Assembly: GCF_900105655.1 (NCBI RefSeq)
Contig: NZ_LT629787.1
Location: 3,472,001 to 3,536,000, forward strand
Origin: Halopseudomonas salegens
GTDB taxonomy: Bacteria; Pseudomonadota; Gammaproteobacteria; Pseudomonadales; Pseudomonadaceae
Length of the DNA: 64,000 nt
Direction of reading: 5' to 3'
This document shows, in pieces, positions 57,593 to 64,000 of this stretch (positions within the stretch are counted from its first letter, which is position 1; the number at the start of each line of letters is the position of its first letter). The notes beneath the pieces were generated by a model. It was not told the origin of the DNA, ran no database searches, and saw only the letters and a list, made by a program, of their open reading frames with translations. Both the position numbers and the translations under genes were made by a program.

Positions 57593-58012
57593 TCAGGCTT
57601 CGCGCTGATGCTTTTCGCGTAGCTCCTGGCGCTCCTTGGCTTCAATGCTCAAGGTCGCCGTCGGGCGCAGCAACAGGCGGGGCAAGCCGATCGGTTCACC
57701 GGTTTCATCACACCAGCCGTAATCCCCTTTGGCCAGACGATCCAGCGCCTGGTCGATCTTGTCGAGCAGTTTTTTCTCGCGTTCCAGCATGCGCAGCTGC
57801 CATTGGCGTTGCTCTTCGGCGCTGCCGACATCAATCGGGTCGCTTTCCGGCTGCATATCGCGCAGGCCCTGGAACTCTTCACCGATACGATCCTGCAATT
57901 CCTTGCGTTGTTGCAGCAGCAGGTCGCGGAAGAAGGCCTGCTGGTCAGGGTTCATGTAGTTCTTTTTCGGTTGCGCCAGCAGTTGCTCGCGCGTCAGTAG
58001 GGGTGTTGTCAT
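57593..58012 (-). CDS. dksA2: DksA2, zinc-independent DksA paralogue
   Basis: RNA-polymerase secondary-channel factor acting with ppGpp, 139 residues. The coiled coil (about 22-95) has the tip-type DPIDVGSAEEQRQ. The globular end reads KGDYGWCDETGEPIG and later ATLSIEAKER. Only one of the four zinc cysteines of canonical DksA remains (C-x-E-T-G instead of C-x-x-C, and S/A instead of the second pair). This pattern is known for Pseudomonas DksA2, which works without zinc. ATG 58012 lies 28 nt inside a Zur box. Confidence 0.95.
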   Translation of the reverse strand: MTTPLLTREQLLAQPKKNYMNPDQQAFFRDLLLQQRKELQDRIGEEFQGLRDMQPESDPIDVGSAEEQRQWQLRMLEREKKLLDKIDQALDRLAKGDYGWCDETGEPIGLPRLLLRPTATLSIEAKERQELREKHQREA

Positions 58013-58039
58013 GGCTAAAGTTTCATCCGGGGTGTTATG

Positions 58040-58052
58040 GTTATAATATAAC
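58040..58052. promoter_or_regulatory. Zur box upstream of dksA2
   Basis: GTTATAATATAAC is identical to the core before folE2. It is nested in a wider dyad, GTGTTAT (58032-58038) and ATAACAC (58048-58054). It lies 27 bp before the dksA2 ATG, so Zur would block the promoter. Confidence 0.92.
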
Positions 58053-58087
58053 ACGGTAATTGAAGTGTTCTGGTTTATTGCAACGCC

Positions 58088-59839
58088 TCAGTTATTTTCA
58101 AGAACGCCTTGATTGACATAGTAGCGGCCCATGCTGGGGTTGTTGATACTGAGCCCGCCGATTGCCAGTGATTGCCCTGGTGGGCAGTGGAACTCAATCA
58201 GCAGCTTGCCTGTTTCTGCCAGATAGCCCAACCAATGCCCACCAATGTGCAGGGTTCGGGGAAAACTCAGATGTCGGGTTTCCAGCCAGTAATCATGAAC
58301 CTCTCCGTTATCGCGGTGATAAGCGAAGGTTATCCCGCTGCATTGGTCGCCGAGTCTGTTTATGTCCAGACTCACAACGGGGGTTCCTCCTATCACGGGC
58401 ACCTCCAGTTCAGGCCAGATCAACTGGGCCGGTGACTTTTGTACCCGGCTCTCGGTCAGCATAGGGTCCTCAGTCAATCCCGCGAAATTGACTTGATTGC
58501 CGTTGGCCCGCAGTTGCTCAATAGCATGTCCGGTCTCCAGGCGCGGCAGCAGCGGCCCGGCATGACGCAATTGCCAATGACCGAGGAAGATCAGCAGGCT
58601 GCATGCCCCCAGTATCAAACCAATCCCGAGATAGCGGTGGTGAGTCTGCCAGATATGAACGGTGCCCATTCCGGCGAGAATGATCAAAGGCAGGTCAAGT
58701 GCGCCATGGCTGTACCGTGGGTTGTGCATCACCAGGCTCAGCAGGAGCAACAGAAAAATGCTGATGCCAAACAGCATCCAACCGATCAGGTGCTTGCGAC
58801 CATGCCAGCAACCGATGAGGGCCAGAAGTAACAACACCAGACGATTGCTGCGGTCGTTGAACAGCTCTGTTGTGAGGTTCGCCTGGCTGAAAAAGAGATT
58901 GGCACCCAGCTTGTGGCTATACAGATCCAGCAGTACAGGTAGTGGCATATCCAGCAGCATGGCTTTGGCTACCCGGACCAATTTTGCATCAGAGGCCAAG
59001 GTGAGATGGCTTTCCACTCCGCCGGTCACCATCCATTCGTCATACCCCAATCCGCTATACAACGGCTCATAACCGAATGTAATCGGGTTGCTGCCCAGGT
59101 AGAGAGCAATACCACCACCCGTAGAGATACCGGCAAAGTCGAAGCGCAACTGATTATGGGTAATGAAGGCAAGTACTGGCAGTACAGCCAGGGCATGCAT
59201 CAGCAATAACTTGCCTGCACGTTGACGGCTTGCGTCCCGAAGCAGAATGGCAAGTACCGCCAATATGACCAGTGCAATCGGTAGCCAGTACAGATAAAGG
59301 CCTCTGGTCAAGACAGAGGCACTCAGAGTCAGCGCCCCCAGCCAGAGCGGCCAGATTCGGTCAGGGTTGGACCAGACCAGCACGCAGCTCCAGAGCCAAC
59401 AGGCCGTCAAAAACAGGTAGGGAGCCTCGCTGAGTGGCAAGGCCATCAAGGGAGGCAGGCCGCTAAGCGCAACATAGAACCAGCTCATCATGGTACCGGC
59501 GAGGAATCCGGACAACCGGCGACCACAATCAAACAGCAGCACAATGATTCCAGCTGACAGCGTCAGATTTGCCCACAGAATGGCGGGTAGATTGGCTTTG
59601 AGCAATGCCATGTAAATGGGGGTGCCCGGTGGTACGTAGAGATGCTCGGGATTGGAAAAATAGCCGATGGGGTCTTCAAGCAAGCGTTCAGCATAGGGTA
59701 GATAGGTGAGCCGGGTATCGGTGGGCAAGGGGCTTGACTGGGCCAGTTGCCACAGTTCCGGCAGGTGCCAAAGGCCTGGCAATAGAACACCCAGCAGACA
59801 CCAGCCGAGTACTATCAGCTTCTGCTCAGGTGTTTTCAT
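58088..59839 (-). CDS. Multi-membrane GT-C-like glycosyltransferase, unidentified
   Basis: 583 residues with about ten hydrophobic segments in the first ~420 residues and a ~160-residue soluble C-terminal tail. The layout of a first periplasmic loop with acidic residues (PLPTDTRLTYLPYAERLLEDP) and YVPPGTPIYMALL resembles ArnT/PMT-like enzymes that use polyprenyl-phosphate sugars. No exact family match is recognised. It overlaps the upstream GT2 gene by 14 nt, so they are coupled. It probably transfers a sugar that the GT2 protein loads on a lipid carrier, onto an unknown acceptor (lipid A, O-antigen, exopolysaccharide or protein). Confidence 0.65.
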   Translation of the reverse strand: MKTPEQKLIVLGWCLLGVLLPGLWHLPELWQLAQSSPLPTDTRLTYLPYAERLLEDPIGYFSNPEHLYVPPGTPIYMALLKANLPAILWANLTLSAGIIVLLFDCGRRLSGFLAGTMMSWFYVALSGLPPLMALPLSEAPYLFLTACWLWSCVLVWSNPDRIWPLWLGALTLSASVLTRGLYLYWLPIALVILAVLAILLRDASRQRAGKLLLMHALAVLPVLAFITHNQLRFDFAGISTGGGIALYLGSNPITFGYEPLYSGLGYDEWMVTGGVESHLTLASDAKLVRVAKAMLLDMPLPVLLDLYSHKLGANLFFSQANLTTELFNDRSNRLVLLLLALIGCWHGRKHLIGWMLFGISIFLLLLLSLVMHNPRYSHGALDLPLIILAGMGTVHIWQTHHRYLGIGLILGACSLLIFLGHWQLRHAGPLLPRLETGHAIEQLRANGNQVNFAGLTEDPMLTESRVQKSPAQLIWPELEVPVIGGTPVVSLDINRLGDQCSGITFAYHRDNGEVHDYWLETRHLSFPRTLHIGGHWLGYLAETGKLLIEFHCPPGQSLAIGGLSINNPSMGRYYVNQGVLENN

Positions 59840-60809
59840 GGTGACAATTGGTGTTCAGGTGCGGGTGTAATGGTTGGTTTGGGACGCGCTCGATGTCGAT
59901 ATGAATAAATGCGAGCAAAAGTTGTATGCCGATGAGCACCGGCAAGGCCGAGAGCATGACGGTACCGCTGGTCGCGGCGACGCCGGTGCTTACACTCTCC
60001 ATCCATTGCTGGATGCCGAACAGGCTGCCGCCAGTCAGGAGCAGGAGCCCGAGAAAGCTGTACAGGCTACCCGCATTGAAATCACGCAACCAGTAGTTGT
60101 AGGCGTAGCGCTTGAAGAAGCGGCTCAGGTGCTTGCCAAGAAAATCAGGAAGAATCCGGTGGATCTTCAGGCCGGATTTTTCGTCGGCATAGACTGAATC
60201 AATGGGTACATCCTGAACGACTGCCCGCAGGGTATTCAATCGAAACAGCATGTCTGTCTCAAAGAAATAACGCTGGGCGAGCTTGTCGAGAGGTACTTCG
60301 CGGAGCACGCTGGCGTGAATGGCAGTATAGCCATTGGTCGGGTCCATTATATTCCAGTAGCCACAACTGAGCTTGCTGAGAAAAGACAGGCCGGCGTTGC
60401 CTATCAGGCGCAGCACAGGCATGCCACGCAGGGATTCGAGACGATAGAACCTGTTTCCCTTGGTGTAGTCTGCGCGCTCCTGCACGATCGGACGCACAAT
60501 GCGCGGAATCAATCCGGGATCCATTTGGCCGTCACCGTCAAGTTTGACCACGATGTCCATGCCTTCCTGCAAGGCCTGCTGATACCCGGCAATGACCGCA
60601 CCGCCGACGCCAAGGTTGGTCTCATTTCGCAAGATGCTCAGGCGTGGATCGATACAGCTGCCTTCAACCAGATCGGCCGTCTTTTCCGGGCAGTCATCAT
60701 CAACCAGATAGATACGCTCAACCTGCGCTGGAACCCTGGCCAGGACCTCAAGAATATGGCTGGCAACATTGAAGCAGGGAATAACTACGGCAATTCTGGG
60801 CTCGGCCAC
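59826..60809 (-). CDS. Polyprenyl-phosphate glycosyltransferase, GT2 (DPM1/GtrB-like)
   Basis: 327 residues. The GT-A domain (about 5-235) has VVIPCFNVASHI, YLVDDDCPE, ETNLGVGGAVIAGYQQAL, the D-x-D in VVKLDGDGQMDP, and DPTNGYTAIH. Two C-terminal membrane helices (about 250-310) follow, as in GtrB-type enzymes. It is predicted to link a nucleotide sugar to undecaprenyl phosphate. Neighbours are a GtrA-like protein and two GT-C-like proteins. The sugar is unknown. Confidence 0.86.
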   Translation of the reverse strand: MAEPRIAVVIPCFNVASHILEVLARVPAQVERIYLVDDDCPEKTADLVEGSCIDPRLSILRNETNLGVGGAVIAGYQQALQEGMDIVVKLDGDGQMDPGLIPRIVRPIVQERADYTKGNRFYRLESLRGMPVLRLIGNAGLSFLSKLSCGYWNIMDPTNGYTAIHASVLREVPLDKLAQRYFFETDMLFRLNTLRAVVQDVPIDSVYADEKSGLKIHRILPDFLGKHLSRFFKRYAYNYWLRDFNAGSLYSFLGLLLLTGGSLFGIQQWMESVSTGVAATSGTVMLSALPVLIGIQLLLAFIHIDIERVPNQPLHPHLNTNCHHENT

Positions 60810-60831
60810 TGACGATCTCCTTGTGTGCGGC

Positions 60832-61239
60832 TCATTGCCGGGAATAAACCAGCGTGCGTTGCAGGAAAAAGCTGGCTACTGCAATCAATAGTTCAATGAT
60901 GCTCTTGATCAGGGTTTGTACCCAGGTCTCGGCATCCGCTACCCAGATAACGGCAAGGGCTATCAAGCCGGCACTGACCAGGGTTTGCAGGCACCACAGG
61001 CCGGCAAAACGCTGCAATACCGGGCGTATGACCGGCCAACGGATGGGCTGGCCAGAGGACCAATACCTGAAGGTATATCGTCCGTTGAGATAAAAGCCGA
61101 GCAGAGCAGCCAATGCGCGAGAAATCACGGTAGCGCCAATGGCGATGATGCCGCTGCTGACCAGAAGGTGAAACAGCAGAACATCAAGTACAAACTGTAT
61201 GCCACCGATGATGAAAAAAAACAGTAACTGTCGACGCAC
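60832..61239 (-). CDS. GtrA-like membrane protein
   Basis: 135 residues, four membrane helices (about 5-25, 32-50, 75-98 and 110-130). GtrA hallmarks are FFIIGGIQFVLDVLLFHLL and GFYLNGRYTFRY. In phage-type glucosylation systems GtrA is thought to flip the lipid-linked sugar. Placed next to the GT2 gene, it fits the same role. Confidence 0.85.
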   Translation of the reverse strand: MRRQLLFFFIIGGIQFVLDVLLFHLLVSSGIIAIGATVISRALAALLGFYLNGRYTFRYWSSGQPIRWPVIRPVLQRFAGLWCLQTLVSAGLIALAVIWVADAETWVQTLIKSIIELLIAVASFFLQRTLVYSRQ

Positions 61240-61319
61240 AGAAAACTCCGCAAAGCAGGGTGTTGATCTTCAGCTACACCAGTACTGGAATCCTGGCCAT
61301 GCAGGCGCAGCAGGAGTCT

Positions 61320-63077
61320 TTACATCGGGCAAGCATTCGCCGGAAAACGTGACCAGAGTAGTTGAACGCCGGTTTCTCCTGCTTTCACCGCGTCGGTAAT
61401 ATTGCGGAAGTTGCCAGAGTCTGCGTCATACTCGAAAACGATATCACCATCCGAGGCAACCAGTTCGCTGCCATTCTCACCAAAAGACAAGTACTGTACC
61501 AGAGCGCTGCCGACTGTTTGCAGCCCCAGCGGTTGGCCATCCTTGCAGATTGGCCTGAAGGGTCCGCTTCGTGGCACCTGTAATTGCTCGGCGTCACTGG
61601 CGCTGTGAATGTTGTACCACGGTGTGCGTTCGGTAGCGATCAGGCAATGGCTGATCGCATGGGCTTGCGCATTCGTCACCAGTGCTTTGATGGTGTTGTC
61701 CGAGTAATGCCAGAACTTGTCGGTGAACTGCTCCGTCCCGATAAAGTAGAGCCGGCAAGGAGTCTCCGAGTCGATTTCAGTCAGGTTATCCACGGCTCGG
61801 GCTGCGGCCAGGGCTATTCGTTTATCGTCGGCTGCGGTGAACGCCGTCAGGATCATGCCCTGCTCGCGACTGGCCAATGCCCAGTGCCCGCATAAAACTA
61901 TCAGCAACAGGCCCAGAGCTGCAGTGCCCAGTGGGTGCCGTCGGGTGTGCTCGCGGCTGGTTGACGGGGCTGCTTCGATGAGCAAGTTCAGTAGCCCGGC
62001 AAGCCCGATCAGAACGCCGGCGATGGCGAGGTAGTAGAAACGGGCAGCGTAGTAAAACGTGTCATCGAATGGCCCGGTATTGGGGGCGTGCAACGTAACC
62101 CAGGACGTAATCGGCGTCTGTATCAGCATTGCCAGCAGTACAATCAGGATACCTGAGAACAAGCTGACCAGATGGCTTCTGGATAAGTGCGGTTTCTTTT
62201 GCCGCCCCAGCTGGATCGCCAGTGTTACGCAGCTGATGAGGACCGCCAGAGCAAGCAAACCGGCACCCCAGCCGGGTTGAGCCGGGCTGAAGCCGACATA
62301 ATAAGGCAAATGCTGCAGCCAGTTGCTGGCGCCACGGATCAGCTGCAAAACAGCGCCGTCAACCGCAAGCAGGCCGCTTTCCGCACCTTGCAAAAGATAT
62401 AGGCGCATGCCGAGCGCGGCGCATGCAATGGCCAGGGTTAACAGCCAGGGAGCGGTCAACAGGCGCCGCAACAGATTACCTTTGCCATAGCCCAAAGCGA
62501 GCAGTGTGACGACGACGGGGACCAGATAGCCCAGCTCTTTTGACGTCACCGCCAACGCAGTACCCAGGCCGGCCAACAGCAACGACGTACGTCTGGTTGC
62601 GTCTTGTCGGTACCAGCCAGTGCAGCCGAGCAATGCCAGCAAAATACCAACCGTAGCCAACAAATCGAAGCGGTTGGAAAGCCAACCGGCGGTCATCACG
62701 GTGATCGGATGAATTACAAACAGCAAGCCACAGGCACAGGCGATCAGGCGTCGGGAGCCCAGCTTGAGTAACAATGAGGTCAGCAGCCCGCCGGCACTGA
62801 GCAGCAACAACCAGTTGACCATCAGGTGGGCTGTCATACTGAATTCCAGCCTGGTGGTCAGCCACCATAATACAAAGACGCTGGGGCGATAAAAGTAACT
62901 GCCGGGGAAATGCGAGCTGGTAAAGTAAACCCAGGGGTTGTCGGTATAGCGGGCCAGAGTGATGAAGGCATAATCATCCAGATAGAAGAAACTGCCCAGG
63001 GTCGTCCAGAAGCTGAACGCAGACATACTGACTGCGATAAGCAGAAACAGGCTCCAATAGAGAATAGGCTTGCTCAT
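61320..63077 (-). CDS. Second multi-membrane GT-C-like glycosyltransferase
   Basis: 585 residues, about ten to eleven hydrophobic segments (first ~420 residues) and a soluble C-terminal domain of ~160. The N-terminal loop has the acidic pair FYLDDYAFITLARY and HFPGSYFYRPSVF, the D-D pattern of GT-C enzymes. HPITVMTAGWLSNRFDLLAT and SKELGYLVP also look GT-C-like. It lies 80 bp upstream of gtrA on the same strand. Two such proteins in one cassette suggest two acceptors or a two-step transfer. Exact function is unknown. Confidence 0.68.
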   Translation of the reverse strand: MSKPILYWSLFLLIAVSMSAFSFWTTLGSFFYLDDYAFITLARYTDNPWVYFTSSHFPGSYFYRPSVFVLWWLTTRLEFSMTAHLMVNWLLLLSAGGLLTSLLLKLGSRRLIACACGLLFVIHPITVMTAGWLSNRFDLLATVGILLALLGCTGWYRQDATRRTSLLLAGLGTALAVTSKELGYLVPVVVTLLALGYGKGNLLRRLLTAPWLLTLAIACAALGMRLYLLQGAESGLLAVDGAVLQLIRGASNWLQHLPYYVGFSPAQPGWGAGLLALAVLISCVTLAIQLGRQKKPHLSRSHLVSLFSGILIVLLAMLIQTPITSWVTLHAPNTGPFDDTFYYAARFYYLAIAGVLIGLAGLLNLLIEAAPSTSREHTRRHPLGTAALGLLLIVLCGHWALASREQGMILTAFTAADDKRIALAAARAVDNLTEIDSETPCRLYFIGTEQFTDKFWHYSDNTIKALVTNAQAHAISHCLIATERTPWYNIHSASDAEQLQVPRSGPFRPICKDGQPLGLQTVGSALVQYLSFGENGSELVASDGDIVFEYDADSGNFRNITDAVKAGETGVQLLWSRFPANACPM

Positions 63078-63288
63078 GCTGTCTGTAGTTGCCTGTCCAT
63101 GCTGGTATGGATATCCATCGGTCGTCGCGACTGGCTGGCATCATATAGTGATTGCAGGTTGCGAACAACGCAGGCTGGTTTCGCACAGCCTCGCCAGATG
63201 ATGCCGGCACCTGCTCTGAATTTCTTGAACCGGCGCCAAGATACTTGCACTATGCGGACCTCTTATTGCATTGAAGATATGACAGCTG

Positions 63289-64000
63289 ATGTTACGCAAG
63301 TTACTCAAGCGCTGGAGCCGTTCCGGGCAGCCACAGCCCGTTGAAGACATGACCGATGCCTTTGGCTTTGTCGATTTGCTGGCTTTTGCCGACGGTCAAT
63401 TGAGCATCAAGGGCTGGGCGCTGGCTGAGCAAGGCGTGCAAGGATTGGAGCTGAAGCTGGCCGGGCAGGAGATGTCGGTTGCCTATGGCGCACTGCGCCC
63501 GGATGTCGCCGCCGCTTTCCCTGGCTATGCCTGTGGCGATGCCTGCGGCTTCGAACAGCGCTTTCCACTGGACTTGCCCCCGGGGCTGCATACTGCCTGT
63601 TTGAGCGTGATAGGTCTGCGCGGTGGTCGCAAACTGATTGCCGAGCAATTGTTGCCAGGCCCCAGGGCCCTGTTGCCCTGGCATCAATATCAAACACAAG
63701 AGGCGGCGAACGAGCAGGCGCGCTTTCACCTGGTATTTGCTACCAGCGGCGTCGTTCAGGGCGGCACCCAGGGTATTCTCGAAGCCTATCGCCCGTTTGA
63801 AAGCCGAACCCTGCGTATCGGCGTACGCTTGCCGGTGCTCTACATGCGCACCACGCATGGGTCGTCACAGGATTACGCCTTTGATCCCGATTTTGACATC
63901 CAGCGACAGGCAGCTGGCAGGCCTCTGGTGGATGACAACCTGAGTACGGTGTTGCAGCACTGCGCCGAGCAGCAGCTACCCTTGTTGCTGACGCTGAACG
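63289..64000 (+). CDS. Unidentified protein, 3' end cut by window (probable surface-glycan gene)
   Basis: The frame is open from ATG 63289 (alternative 63349) to the window end, 237 residues visible. The first part is LRKLLKRWSRSG; a compact beta-rich domain with FADGQLSIKGWAL and FGFVDLLAF follows. The later part has RFHLVFATSGVVQGGTQGILEAY and the acidic DYAFDPDFDIQRQ. No family is recognised with confidence; the pattern resembles N-terminal domains attached to glycosyltransferases in Pseudomonas surface-polysaccharide loci. It is divergent from the GT-C gene; the 211-bp gap shows no recognisable motif. Confidence 0.6.
   Translation, partial: MLRKLLKRWSRSGQPQPVEDMTDAFGFVDLLAFADGQLSIKGWALAEQGVQGLELKLAGQEMSVAYGALRPDVAAAFPGYACGDACGFEQRFPLDLPPGLHTACLSVIGLRGGRKLIAEQLLPGPRALLPWHQYQTQEAANEQARFHLVFATSGVVQGGTQGILEAYRPFESRTLRIGVRLPVLYMRTTHGSSQDYAFDPDFDIQRQAAGRPLVDDNLSTVLQHCAEQQLPLLLTLN

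Overview
The window looks like chromosome of a gammaproteobacterium of the Pseudomonadaceae (Pseudomonas or Halopseudomonas type; moderately GC-rich). This rests on gene content and order: pstC-pstA-pstB-phoU, a PA5364-like response regulator, phoB-phoR, ubiC-ubiA, an HU gene, an HDOD gene, recG, oxyR, ridA, spoT, rpoZ and gmk follow each other as I remember them from P. aeruginosa. Three accessory blocks interrupt that backbone. No rRNA, tRNA, CRISPR array, transposase or integrase was seen.

Region 1 (1-4.7 kb) is the Pst phosphate importer plus PhoU, cut at its left end. Region 2 (4.8-6.6 kb) has a small cytochrome c and an iron-type alcohol dehydrogenase. Region 3 (6.6-16.1 kb, minus strand) is a compact seven-gene phosphorus-scavenging operon: TonB-dependent receptor, two-propeller phytase lipoprotein, ExbB, ExbD, TonB, Tat-exported PhoX-type phosphatase and a metallophosphoesterase. 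A PHO-box-like direct repeat lies upstream of the receptor, and a similar one lies upstream of phoB at 21.5 kb, so the operon is probably switched on by PhoB during phosphate starvation.

Region 4 (16.4-34.0 kb) is mostly backbone: a degenerate GGDEF protein overlapping an AraC-type regulator, a response regulator, phoR/phoB, ubiA/ubiC, hup, an HDOD protein, recG, oxyR, a SulP transporter, an epimerase-like SDR, ridA, spoT and rpoZ.

Region 5 (34.5-51.8 kb, plus strand) is a complete-looking alginate (or alginate-like) cluster lying between rpoZ and gmk, which are normally close neighbours. Its order is algD-A-8-44-K-E-I-J-F-X-L-G-L2, unlike the classical algD-8-44-K-E-G-X-L-I-J-F-A. It has two intact alginate lyase genes. 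The second is preceded by a frameshifted remnant of the algX 3' end, so it arose by segmental duplication. The AlgG-like protein lacks the DPHD epimerase motif, and AlgK lacks a lipidation cysteine. Alg8 and Alg44 (PilZ) polymerise, AlgK and AlgE export, and AlgI/J/F/X acetylate. The epimerisation step is in doubt.

Region 6 (52.6-58.05 kb) is a zinc-starvation island: folE2-thrS2-pyrC2-hisI2 on the plus strand, convergent with a dksA2 that has lost most of its zinc cysteines. Each unit has an identical Zur-box core (GTTATAATATAAC). Region 7 (58.1-63.1 kb, minus strand) is a polyprenyl-linked glycosylation cassette: two GT-C-like multi-membrane proteins, a DPM-like GT2 and a GtrA-like protein. 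A plus-strand gene running off the right edge follows.
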